Assembly (NCBI RefSeq): GCF_000472925.1
Contig: NZ_AXAS01000053.1
Span: forward strand, 1-59,692
DNA from: Bradyrhizobium sp. Ec3.3
GTDB lineage: Bacteria; Pseudomonadota; Alphaproteobacteria; Rhizobiales; Xanthobacteraceae
Reading direction: 5' to 3'
Length of the DNA: 59,692 nt
The first letter of the stretch is position 1. The number at the start of each line of letters is the position of its first letter. Position numbers and translations under genes: made by a program. The notes beneath the pieces are model-generated. The model made no database searches. It had not been told where the DNA came from and was given only the letters and a program-made list of their open reading frames with translations. This document shows positions 44,088 to 52,787 of the stretch, piece after piece.

Positions 44088-44744
44088 ATGTCAGCAGATA
44101 TTCGTTTTGGCCGCGTGCTGGATCCGATGGAACGGATCTCCGAGGCTTTGTTCGGTCTCATCATGGTGCTCACCTTCGTCTGCAGCCTCGGTGTCGCGAC
44201 CGCGGACGATATCAGGAGTCAAACGATGCTGGTCGGCGCTCTCGGATGCAACCTGGCTTGGGGCATCGTTGACGGAGGTCTTTATCTGTTGGCCCGCATC
44301 AACGATCGGGGAATCAATATCCTGACAATGCGCGCATTACGGCAGTCGCCGGATCCCGAAACGGCGCGGCGCGTCATCACCGACGCGTTGCCACCGGAAT
44401 TGGTGTCGGTCCTGCCTCTGGAGCAACTGGAACTGACACCGCAACAGTTGCGGCAGCTGCCCGAGCCGCCCGAACGTCCGAGGTTGACGAAACACGATTG
44501 GATCGGAGCACTTGCTCTTTGCTTGCTGAGCTTCGCTTCCACCTTTCCGATCGTAATCCCTTTCATATTCCTGAGCGACGCCAAAATGGCGCTGCGGGTT
44601 TCCTACGCCGTTGCCATCGTGATGCTGTTTTGTTGTGGTTACGCGTTCGGATATCGTAGCGGACTTCGGCCTTGGGCGGCCGGCCTTTCGATGGTGGCCA
44701 TGGGTGGTGTACTGGTCAGTGTGGCGGTAGCTCTCGGAGGATAG
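44088..44744 (+). CDS. Inner-membrane protein with VIT1/CCC1-like features
   Basis: 218 residues from the ATG at 44088, with GAGG upstream. Four or five membrane helices are evident (about 18-40, 48-70, 145-170, 175-195, 197-217). The MERISEALFGLIMVLTF segment and the acidic/charged middle loop recall VIT/CCC1-type metal transporters, but I cannot confirm membership. A porin-like gene follows 6 bp later, suggesting one transcript. Confidence 0.55.
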   Translation: MSADIRFGRVLDPMERISEALFGLIMVLTFVCSLGVATADDIRSQTMLVGALGCNLAWGIVDGGLYLLARINDRGINILTMRALRQSPDPETARRVITDALPPELVSVLPLEQLELTPQQLRQLPEPPERPRLTKHDWIGALALCLLSFASTFPIVIPFIFLSDAKMALRVSYAVAIVMLFCCGYAFGYRSGLRPWAAGLSMVAMGGVLVSVAVALGG

Positions 44745-44750
44745 GCAACG

Positions 44751-45695
44751 GTGCGGCGAAGAGGCGCAGCAACGGATTGGCAGTTGGGCGGCGTCTCGAT
44801 TGCAGCGTTCGTTGGATTGTGGCTGGCACCGGTGGCCGGCAACGTGGCGCGCGCCGAGACCGCCGAGACCAGCGCTAGCGGCGCGATCGGCCTTGGCAAT
44901 CGCGGCTGGTCCGCAGCCGAAACGAGTCACGCAACGTCTGTCAATGAGCTCGAATTCAGCGCCCGCGCGGGGGTTGCATCCGACTATGTCTATCGCGGGA
45001 CGACGCTGTCCGGTCGCGAGCCCGCGGCCGGAGCCGCCTTTGAGGCAAGGTTTGGCTCTCTATACGCCGGCGCCACGATGGCCACCGTCAGGCTGCCCAC
45101 CGAACCAGTCGGAGAGTTTACGGTGGCAGGCGGTATCCGCCCGAAGATCGCAGATATCAATTTCGATCTCGGCGCGACCTATTTCGCCTATCCCGGAGAA
45201 AAGTTTCCCGGCGTGACGAACGGCATCAATTATTGGGAAGCGGCGGTTCGCGGCGACAGAAGCATCGGCGAGTCCTTTCGCATCGCCGCCGGTTACGCCT
45301 ATTCTCCGAACGTCTCGAACACCGGTGCCTGGAGTCAATATGTGGCAGCCGGGCTGGGTTATGATGTGCCAACCCGCCAGCTTCCGAAGAACCTGGGCGT
45401 GTCGTTCACGACGGCTGTCGGCTATTCCTGGTTCGGCAATCAGGCTCCGCAACTCGGCAGCTTCCCGTTACCTGCCTATCTCAACTGGCAAGCGGGCGTG
45501 ACCTTTACCTACAAGGCCGTCAACTTCGATCTGCGCTACTACGACACCAATCTGTCGAAAGAAAACTGCTTCGTCTTTACTGGCGATCCAAATGCGCGGG
45601 CGGGTGGCCGCGTTGATCCCATTACCAACCCCGCTGGCCTGGTCTCGAACTGGTGTGGTGCGACGATCGTCGCCAAAGCCTGGTTCGCTTTTTAA
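44751..45695 (+). CDS. TorF-family putative porin
   Basis: 314 residues from a GTG with GGAGG upstream. A signal peptide (about 1-36) precedes a beta-rich domain with VASDYVYRGTTLSGREPA, typical of the TorF/Gcw_chp putative outer-membrane beta-barrel family, and it ends in phenylalanine (AWFAF), as outer-membrane proteins do. It should form an outer-membrane channel. The upstream membrane protein is probably co-expressed. Confidence 0.82.
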   Translation: MRRRGAATDWQLGGVSIAAFVGLWLAPVAGNVARAETAETSASGAIGLGNRGWSAAETSHATSVNELEFSARAGVASDYVYRGTTLSGREPAAGAAFEARFGSLYAGATMATVRLPTEPVGEFTVAGGIRPKIADINFDLGATYFAYPGEKFPGVTNGINYWEAAVRGDRSIGESFRIAAGYAYSPNVSNTGAWSQYVAAGLGYDVPTRQLPKNLGVSFTTAVGYSWFGNQAPQLGSFPLPAYLNWQAGVTFTYKAVNFDLRYYDTNLSKENCFVFTGDPNARAGGRVDPITNPAGLVSNWCGATIVAKAWFAF

Positions 45696-46208
45696 ACTGT
45701 AGGACGGGTAGGGCGAAATCCATTCATCCCTCCCGGGGGAGCGAGCGGCGTGACAACCAGCGTCGTCTGGGTCTGACCGCGCGATGGCTTTCGCTTCCGC
45801 CTTCGCTCTTCGAGCCACGGCGGACGGTCGTTGTTGATGCGCAGATCTGCCTGCTGGACGGCGCACCCAGGCACGATTTGCCGTGCGTCGTTGATCGCAT
45901 CAATTTGCTCTCTGAGAAGGTTCGGAACGAGAGGGGTAATGTCATCTGCAGCCGACGCTGCGGCAACGTAGGCGATGGATTTGAGCGAGACACAATGGGT
46001 TAGGAGTGTCTCACCGAATTGGTTCGACATACCAGTGATATCCTAGTCGAGAAGACCTTGAGCGATCTGTACGTCGGTACCTGCGATCGCAACAGAAGTT
46101 TTAGCTTGCCTACGGGAACATCCATGCGCAGGATAATCGCGCAGTCTCGCCGTGCCCGGTCGGCGGATCTTGGCGCGGCCGCCTGAAGCGTTCGGGTTGT
46201 ATGCCAAG
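45696..46208. other. Interval with the second copy of the intergenic repeat
   Basis: The copy at 45700-45805 is the only recognised element. Open frames continue to about 46030 on the minus strand (MSNQFGETLL...), but codon use and the overlap with the repeat do not support a gene. The cyclase gene begins at 46209 without an evident ribosome site. Confidence 0.55.
45700..45805. repeat. Intergenic repeat, copy 2
   Basis: Shares the central CCAGCGTCGTC and CGCGATG...TTTCGCTTC segments with 43890-43996; overall identity by eye is about three quarters. Confidence 0.6.
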
Positions 46209-49200
46209 ATGACCGATCTACAGCACTGGCTGGAAGAGATTGGACTGGCTCAATATTCCGAGTTATTTGCCAGGAATGACATTGATTGGGAAATCCTGCC
46301 GGATCTGACCGAGAGCGAGTTGGAAAAACTCGGCGTTTCTCTGGGGCACCGGAAAAAACTGGTTAAGGCGGTACGGGCTCGTTGCGACTCGTTGCAAGTG
46401 TCCAACCGGTCGACTGATGCCCGGTCGACGCCGGCGACAGCCCAGAGTGCTGAGAGGCGCCACCTCACTGTGCTCTTTTGTGACCTCGTAGGTTCGACTT
46501 TCTTGTCTTCGCAGCTCGATCCCGAGGAGATGCGTAAGATCCTTTTTGACTTCCAGCGCTGTTGTGGTGACGCCATTCGTCGCTATGACGGGCACATAGC
46601 GCGTCTTATGGGAGATGGAGTTCTCGCCTATTTCGGCTTTCCATCGGCCCATGAGGATGATGCCGAACGTGCGGTGAAGGCGGCTTTGGAGATAGTTGAA
46701 TCAGTTCCAGCCGTAGCCATACCGATCGCCGGAAAGCTCGAGGTCCGGATCGGTATTGCAAGTGGCCTGGTGGTTGTCGGTGATCTGATCGGAGAGGGGC
46801 CTTCGCGCGAGTTCGCGCTCGTCGGCGATGCACCAAACCTGGCGTCGCGCTTGCAGGCCTTGGCCGAGCCCAGCCAGATATTGATCGCTCCACGCACTCG
46901 GCTCCTGCTTGGCGGGCTGTTTGAATTTGCCGACCTTGGTGATCGCGATTTAAAGGGAGTTGAGCGGCCGGTTCGTGTGTGGCGAGTCGTCGCGCCGGGG
47001 TCGCTATCGAGCCGCTTTGAGGCGCGCACCTCTTCGCACCTGACGCCCCTGATCGGTCGGCAGGATGAGGTGCGCCTGTTGCACAAACAGTACAGCAAGG
47101 CGAAGCAGGGCAAGGGCCAGATGGTCCTGATCTCTGGCGAGCCTGGAATAGGCAAGTCTCGACTCATCCTGGCCCTGCGACACCGACTGGCCGAAGAGAG
47201 ATACGGTTTCCTGCAATTTCAGTGCTCGTCGTATCATACGAGCAGCGCGCTGCATCCAGTCATTCATTACTTGGAGCATGCCGCGGATATAACGCGCGAT
47301 ACCTCGCCTGCGGTTCGATTGAACAAGTTGGAGGACCTGGTACGCCGGACGACCGAACAAGCCAGATCAATCGTTCCGCCGTTGGCCGCGTTGCTGTCGA
47401 TTTCAATCGGAGATCGCGCCCCCCAACGAGAGCTCACGCCCGAGCAGCTAAAGGGCCAAACCTTCAGTGCTCTCCTCGCTTTGCTGCGGGCCGGTGCCGA
47501 GCAGCAACCGGTTGTCCTCGTATTCGAAGACATACATTGGGCGGATCCGACCTCCCTGGAGCTACTTCAGCGCATCCGCGACAACGTAAAGAACTGGCGG
47601 ATGTTGGTTGTGCTGCTGCATCGTCCGGATCTTACTCTGCCTTGGGCCGAACAACAGCACGTGACCTCGTTGACGGTCAATCGATTAGATCGGCAGCAGG
47701 TGTCTTCGATGCTCCAGTCCCTGACCAAGGGCAGGGACTTGCCGCGGACTGCAATCGATCAAATTCTGGCCAAGACGGATGGCGTGCCACTCTTTGTCGA
47801 GGAAATCACGAAGGCAGTCCTCGAAAGCGGAGGCGTTGGATCGCGCGAAGATCGCTCTGGCGCACACTCTACGCTGCTGGTGCCAGAAACATTGCATGAT
47901 TCGCTAATGGCTCGCTTGGACTTGCTCGCGCCAGCGAAAACTGTCGCTCAGATCGCGTCCGTGATCGGTCGCGACTTTTCCCTTGAGCTGTTGAAGGCGA
48001 CGGCCCCGTTCTCGGAAAGCGATGTTCAGGCAGCCGTCGATCGCTTGCTGGCATCAGGTCTGGTGTTCCGAACCGGTCACCTGAGCGATCAGAGCTTCTC
48101 CTTCAAGCACGCACTCCTTCGAGACGAAGCCTATGCGAGCATACTCAACGACCAGCGCCGAAAGCTTCACGGAAGGATCGCCGACATTTTGTGCCGAGAC
48201 TTCCCGAAGGATGCTCATACGGCTCCTGAAATCGTTGCACAGCACTATGCCGAAGCTGGCAGAGCCAAACTGGCGATTGATTATTGGATAAGGGCTGCTC
48301 GGCAAGCCAGTGCACGATCTGCCTTTGTCGAAGCCTGTACTCACCTTCAATTGGCTCTCAAGCGACTGGCCGAGTTTCCATCGGACATGGAGCGCGATAA
48401 TCTCGAGTTGCAGTTGCAGCTGTCGCTGGGGAATGCCTTTGCGGCGTCAAAGGGGTTTGCCGCGACAGAGACCGTTGAAGCCTATAAACGGGCGCTTGAC
48501 CTGTGCAGCACCGCCAAGAGTTCTGATCAGAGATTTGCGGTGCTCAACGGGATAATTGCCTTCCATGTCACGCGAGGCGACTTCGAGCAGTCTCGGACAT
48601 TGGCAGAAGAGTTGTTGGCGAGAGCCCAGCAGCAGGACAATCCGATGCCCAAGCTGATCGGTCATCGTGCTCTCGGCCAGGCGCTGTTTCTGATCGGCGA
48701 ACTGGCCTCCGCGCGGGACCATCTGAGCGACTCGCTCAGATTGTACGATGAAACGCACCACGCACCGCTTACCCCGATTGTCTCGCAAACCTATTTGACG
48801 CTTGCATCTACGCTGCTCGGGGACATCGATCGCGGGCTGGCATTTGGCCAAAACGCGGTACGCATCGCCGAAAAGCAGCGGCATCCGCATAGCCTCTGTA
48901 ATGCGCTCGCGTTTCTGGCGGGAGCCCACGTGCTGTGTGGCGACCCCGCGGCAGGTTATCCGATCGCCGAACGAACGGTGGAGCTGGCCTCCGAATATGC
49001 CTTTCCGCTTTGGCTGGCTGGTGGCCGGATGCTGCGAGGTTGGGCAAGTTGTCATCTCGGGAACGCGGAAGAGGGCCTTCCCGAGCTTCGCAAGAGCGTA
49101 AGGGCGCTGGAAGCGACTGGTGCGCTGATCTGGGTGCAGTTCGCCCGCTATCTCCTGGCCCAGGCCCTCGCGAAATCAGAACAGGTCGCCGATGCCATGA

Positions 49201-49583
49201 AGCTCGTTGATCAGACGTTGCTGACCGTAGCTGGAACGACCGGGCGCTGGTACGAGGCCGAGCTTCATCGGCTAAAGGGGGACTTGCTGGTCGGTGGATG
49301 CGGCTCTCCGGCAGCGGCAGAAATCTGCTACGAAAAGGCGATAGCTGTTGCCGCGCGGCAGGGAGCGTGGCTTTGGCAATTGCGCGCCTCGAATGCCCTT
49401 GCCGGGCTATGGTGTGCGCAGGGCAAGATCCCGGAAGTGCGCGCCTTGTTGGCTCCGCTCAACACCAGCTTTGACGGGAAGACCATCATACCGGATCTGC
49501 GGCGCACGAAGGCCCTGCTTGCCGAACACGCAGCGGCTGAGGGGTTCACTCCGGAAGTCCCGCCTTGCGCAGCCCCTCGATGA
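46209..49583 (+). CDS. SAM-domain / class III cyclase / AAA ATPase / TPR signalling protein
   Basis: 1124 residues from the ATG at 46209. Order: SAM domain (1-60), class III nucleotidyl cyclase domain (about 83-262) with metal-binding D92 (FCDLVGST) and D136 (MGDGV), then an AAA/STAND-type ATPase with P-loop GEPGIGKS (310-317) and Walker B (LVFEDIHWADP), and a TPR-rich helical C-terminus. It probably converts ATP to cAMP under control of a protein ligand sensed by the TPRs. A family is expanded in Bradyrhizobium. I see no strong ribosome site. Confidence 0.9.
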   Translation: MTDLQHWLEEIGLAQYSELFARNDIDWEILPDLTESELEKLGVSLGHRKKLVKAVRARCDSLQVSNRSTDARSTPATAQSAERRHLTVLFCDLVGSTFLSSQLDPEEMRKILFDFQRCCGDAIRRYDGHIARLMGDGVLAYFGFPSAHEDDAERAVKAALEIVESVPAVAIPIAGKLEVRIGIASGLVVVGDLIGEGPSREFALVGDAPNLASRLQALAEPSQILIAPRTRLLLGGLFEFADLGDRDLKGVERPVRVWRVVAPGSLSSRFEARTSSHLTPLIGRQDEVRLLHKQYSKAKQGKGQMVLISGEPGIGKSRLILALRHRLAEERYGFLQFQCSSYHTSSALHPVIHYLEHAADITRDTSPAVRLNKLEDLVRRTTEQARSIVPPLAALLSISIGDRAPQRELTPEQLKGQTFSALLALLRAGAEQQPVVLVFEDIHWADPTSLELLQRIRDNVKNWRMLVVLLHRPDLTLPWAEQQHVTSLTVNRLDRQQVSSMLQSLTKGRDLPRTAIDQILAKTDGVPLFVEEITKAVLESGGVGSREDRSGAHSTLLVPETLHDSLMARLDLLAPAKTVAQIASVIGRDFSLELLKATAPFSESDVQAAVDRLLASGLVFRTGHLSDQSFSFKHALLRDEAYASILNDQRRKLHGRIADILCRDFPKDAHTAPEIVAQHYAEAGRAKLAIDYWIRAARQASARSAFVEACTHLQLALKRLAEFPSDMERDNLELQLQLSLGNAFAASKGFAATETVEAYKRALDLCSTAKSSDQRFAVLNGIIAFHVTRGDFEQSRTLAEELLARAQQQDNPMPKLIGHRALGQALFLIGELASARDHLSDSLRLYDETHHAPLTPIVSQTYLTLASTLLGDIDRGLAFGQNAVRIAEKQRHPHSLCNALAFLAGAHVLCGDPAAGYPIAERTVELASEYAFPLWLAGGRMLRGWASCHLGNAEEGLPELRKSVRALEATGALIWVQFARYLLAQALAKSEQVADAMKLVDQTLLTVAGTTGRWYEAELHRLKGDLLVGGCGSPAAAEICYEKAIAVAARQGAWLWQLRASNALAGLWCAQGKIPEVRALLAPLNTSFDGKTIIPDLRRTKALLAEHAAAEGFTPEVPPCAAPR

Positions 49584-49698
49584 TCATTCGGCTCCGTTGA
49601 CCACGCGCCATCAAAGTCGATATCCGGAAATCAGGCTCGATCTCGAGAAGTCGGGTCGCCGTCTTGGCGGCTGGCGAGGAGACTGTAAGCCGAATGTG

Positions 49699-50181
49699 TT
49701 ACTTCTCGGCCAGCTCTGTCAGCTTTGCGCCGGCCATGCGGAAGAACCGTTTTTCGGGCAGCGCCCGCCCGCCGAGCATCTCGTAGAACTCTTGGAGCCC
49801 TGGATCATCTGCATCGACAGTCCAATCGATGCGATCGTGGCCTTCGTGCCGAGCCAGTGCGGCCAGTTGCGCCATAAGCCTTTTCCCTAATCCACTCCTG
49901 CGTCGATCGTGACGAACGTAGAGCTCCTTCAAGAAAAAGCCCGACGTCAAACCGGGCCCAGGATAGATGGCGCTAAAGCATGCGAAACCAGCGATCCCAT
50001 CGTTCTCGCAAGCAAGCAGAACGCGCGATCCCGCGGGCCTCGACTTCAACCCGTCGATGATCGAGTCCCGTGTGGGACAGCGGGCGCGATAATGAGCTTG
50101 CATCTCGATCAGCACATCGGCCATGTCATCGAAATCTGTTTCGGCAATCTCCCTGAAAGCCGTCGGAGCAGTCTGGCCCAT
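49699..50181 (-). CDS. GNAT-family N-acetyltransferase
   Basis: 160 residues. The acetyl-CoA binding motif is present (VRHDRRRSGLGKRLMAQLA; R-x-x-G-x-G-K/R). The N-terminal half has QAHYRARCPTRDSI. The acceptor is unknown. It converges on the end of the cyclase gene. Confidence 0.88.
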   Translation of the reverse strand: MGQTAPTAFREIAETDFDDMADVLIEMQAHYRARCPTRDSIIDGLKSRPAGSRVLLACENDGIAGFACFSAIYPGPGLTSGFFLKELYVRHDRRRSGLGKRLMAQLAALARHEGHDRIDWTVDADDPGLQEFYEMLGGRALPEKRFFRMAGAKLTELAEK

Positions 50182-50387
50182 GGTCCATCGATCCCTGTGG
50201 TTGCTGAACGTCCGCTCATTTCCGAGCGGTGATCATCCGCCTTTTGCACCGGGTTCTGCTTCGTGTCGAGGTGAATGGAGGCGCGCCGCTGAATGACAGA
50301 TTGTCGCCCGTCACGGGCGAGGGCGCGCTGTGGGCCAAGCGCGGCGAGATGCGGCAGCGCCTGGTTTTCGGCGGAATAAGCAAAAGA

Positions 50388-50411
50388 CCGGCTCGGAGTT
50401 AGCCGAGCCGG
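50388..50411 (-). terminator. Intrinsic terminator after the GYD gene
   Basis: 9-bp stem ccggctcgg / ccgagccgg with a 6-nt loop. On the minus strand it is followed by TCTTTTG, the T-rich tail expected downstream of the leftward gene. Confidence 0.8.
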
Positions 50412-50460
50412 CGGACGACTTCACTCGTGACGTGCGTTCGCATTCCAGCGTTTCGGATAT

Positions 50461-50796
50461 TTAGCTGCCCGGTGCGCTATACGAGGAGCGCAACTTGGCC
50501 GCGTTCTGCCGAACCTGCTTGATCTCGTCCTGCGTGAACAGGCGTGTCAATTTCACATTCTGAAGAGTGCCGGCCGTGACGGTCAGGCCGGAAATGGCTG
50601 GAGCCGCACTCGGATCAGGCACGTCGAAGATCACCAGAACGCCCGGGCCGTCCGATGCAGAGCTATACATTGACACCAGCTTTCCGCCGGCCGCTTCGAT
50701 AAGCTTTCTCGCCGCTTCCTGGCGATCAGTCGTCGGGTTTTCCAAAATGGCATTGAGAGCACGTGGCGTATATTGTCCTGTCAGACAGAAATGCAT
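50461..50796 (-). CDS. GYD-domain protein
   Basis: 111 residues with the ferredoxin-like GYD fold: YTPRALNAILENPTTDRQEAARKLIEAAGG. GGAGG lies 8 nt before the ATG. Function in the family is unknown. It stands alone, with its own terminator. Confidence 0.82.
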   Translation of the reverse strand: MHFCLTGQYTPRALNAILENPTTDRQEAARKLIEAAGGKLVSMYSSASDGPGVLVIFDVPDPSAAPAISGLTVTAGTLQNVKLTRLFTQDEIKQVRQNAAKLRSSYSAPGS

Positions 50797-51381
50797 GGAA
50801 TGTCCTCCCTAAAAAGAATGTGGCAATAATTATCGTCCCGTTCCGAGTGAGTCGTCACGGTCGTCCACGTCCGAATGAAACTGTCGCAAGTGCAATGCCC
50901 GCCGTAGGCATAAACGCCGCCAATCACCACCGAGATTTCGGCACATCGCGGTAGCGGCTCTCCTGGCAAGATACATCACACACTGAGCGCACGGAAGTGG
51001 ACTACATGCCGTTCGTGACTGCCACTGTCGAAGAGCGATGTAGCGTGGTCAGAGTGTGGCGTCGGCTTTCGTGACCTCGCATTGTAGGCCAAAGCCTGCG
51101 CGACTAGTCATTTCCAAGCGCATTGATCCACATCAACGCCACGGGCCAGTGGCACAGCGGCATCATAGTGCCGGCGAGATCGCTCAGTTGCGGGACGGGA
51201 TTTTCGGTGCCGGCAATCAGGAGATACAGGCGATTTGCTGAATGTGGCCTGTTGGCCCTGCTGCAGCCGAAACGTACTCACATTGGCGGTAAAATTCGCT
51301 CGGGAGAGCAGGGGCGTCGCGGTGCGGGTGATGCGCAGGATTCCGCTAATCGCCGACCCAGAGCTGAAGAAACTCGAAAAA
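50797..51381. other. Interval with a FixK/FNR-type box
   Basis: No gene is recognised. The one clear element is the palindrome at 51123-51136. An open frame on the minus strand (51108-51527) crosses it, but its composition is not gene-like. Confidence 0.5.
51123..51136. promoter_or_regulatory. FixK/FNR-type binding site
   Basis: TTGATCCACATCAA matches the TTGAT-N4-ATCAA consensus exactly. In rhizobia such sites are bound by FixK2/FnrN under low oxygen. The GYD start is 327 bp to the left and the metalloprotease-like gene 783 bp to the right, so the controlled gene is unclear and may be missing. Confidence 0.6.
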
Positions 51382-51627
51382 TCACGCTTGCCCGCCGTCA
51401 CGGGTAGATCGCACTTGGCTCGGGCTGCCCTCGACCACCACTTGTGACCCCGAGCGGACCTCGCCTTGCGGCAGAAGCACGCCCAATTCGCGGGCCCGAC
51501 GTTTGACGGAGGCGATGTGACGTCCAAGCTCCCTTGCTATCGTTCGCACACTTTCCTTCCGGTGTGCGAGTTCTATCAGCAGCTTGGTCTCCTCGTCGGC
51601 CCATTTGCGGGGTTTTGCAGACTCCAT
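51382..51627 (-). CDS. Small Myb/GcrA-like HTH protein
   Basis: 81 residues from the ATG at 51627. Residues 5-50 (RKWADEETKLLIELAHRKES, then TIARELGRHIASVKRRARELG) form a SANT/Myb-like trihelical DNA-binding unit. A basic, serine-rich tail follows. The family is common in rhizobia as a small accessory regulator; no target is evident. Confidence 0.65.
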   Translation of the reverse strand: MESAKPRKWADEETKLLIELAHRKESVRTIARELGRHIASVKRRARELGVLLPQGEVRSGSQVVVEGSPSQVRSTRDGGQA

Positions 51628-51918
51628 TGCTGTCCTCGCTTCGAGGATCGAAACCAAGATGACTTACGACCGTGATTCGAGCACGATGAAGGCGGCCCAC
51701 CAGCTTACGCTTAGGATTTGCGCGAACAGCTGCCGTATCTGCCACGTCTCCTTCTGGGTGCTGCAACAGGCGTTCCTATATCGCGGCGTGCAATAGTTGG
51801 ACTGTGAACGGGTTCACAGCAGCGCCAGAAATGACATGCTACGTTTTCGATAGTTGCCGGGACTTTTTTGAACAATCTCCATTCCAGGATTGAATAAGCA
51901 ACCTCTTTGGAGGTTCTC

Positions 51919-52512
51919 ATGTTCAAGCAATTCCTTTTGGCCGTAGCCATTTCTGCTCTAGCGTTACTTGGCTCATCCAAAGCCGATTGTCGCGATGATC
52001 TGGAGCCTGGCGTCGCCGCCGGGTCGGGTCAGCCCCGACTCGATGCAACCCGAGTCGCGGAAGACCTGTTGGATGAAGTTGCGGGTTGGCTCTCATCGAA
52101 TTTCGATCTGCCCGCGATCAAGGATCGCCCAGCCATCGAATTTACCTCGAAAGCAAGACTTGCGACTATGCGCGCTTCGGATCGTGCGCATTGGCAGGGT
52201 CTCGCGCGGGATGAGGGCATCGATCGATTAGCGCTGCGCACGGTTGTCGCGCTTTATGACAACAATTCGAAAACCATCTTCCTACCGGACGACTGGATTG
52301 GAAAATCACCAGCGGACCAGTCGGTCCTGGTTCACGAGATGGTCCATCACCTTCAAAATCTTGCGAAGTTGAAGTTTGAATGCCCGATGGCGCGAGAGAA
52401 GTTGGCCTACATGGCTCAAGACAAATGGCTGCGGCGGTTCGGAACGAGCCTGGAGAGTGAATTTGACGTCGACATGTTCACGGTGCTGATTTCCTCTGCA
52501 TGTATGTACTGA
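51919..52512 (+). CDS. Secreted DUF6647-like protein with an HExxH motif
   Basis: 197 residues from the ATG at 51919, with GGAGG 6 nt upstream. A signal peptide (about 1-21) precedes a domain with HEMVHHLQNLAK, an HExxH zinc-metalloprotease-like motif; a third ligand is not obvious (perhaps Glu in the C-terminal ESEFDVD). Two cysteines near the ends (DCRDD; ISSAC) may form a disulfide. It may be a small secreted peptidase or a zinc-binding protein; unproven. Confidence 0.7.
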   Translation: MFKQFLLAVAISALALLGSSKADCRDDLEPGVAAGSGQPRLDATRVAEDLLDEVAGWLSSNFDLPAIKDRPAIEFTSKARLATMRASDRAHWQGLARDEGIDRLALRTVVALYDNNSKTIFLPDDWIGKSPADQSVLVHEMVHHLQNLAKLKFECPMAREKLAYMAQDKWLRRFGTSLESEFDVDMFTVLISSACMY

Positions 52513-52628
52513 CCATGATCGTGCCAACATTGTATTCTCAGAGCGAGACTGCGTCTCCCTGTTGAAGGCATCGTCTCCAGATAGGTACCGATTTGAAGTC
52601 TCGTCCGTACACGAACGCAGTGCGCGTG

Positions 52629-52748
52629 ATGGTCAGATGCCTGGCTGCCCTTGCAATTGTCTTGGCGCTCTGGGCGATGGCACGGGGGCAGCAGCATCAT
52701 TTTGTCCCGCTGCCAACGGGCCCCATGCCTGCCGCGCTTGTGCCGTGA
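52629..52748 (+). CDS. Possible 39-residue secreted or membrane peptide
   Basis: From the ATG at 52629 (or a TTG at 52593) the frame gives a hydrophobic segment (residues 4-18) followed by a short QQHHF-containing tail. It has signal-peptide or single-helix character. The length is too short for a reliable call. Confidence 0.3.
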   Translation: MVRCLAALAIVLALWAMARGQQHHFVPLPTGPMPAALVP

Positions 52749-52787
52749 AGTCTCTGCCCAATGCGGTGATCAAATACGCGCCTGGCA

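Noticed and set aside
45692..46030. 112-residue minus-strand frame between the porin and cyclase genes
   Set aside because: A third of it lies inside an intergenic repeat, and the rest matches no family I recognise.
51108..51527. 139-residue minus-strand frame across the FixK box
   Set aside because: Ser/Arg-rich low-complexity composition and an overlap with the more convincing Myb-like gene.
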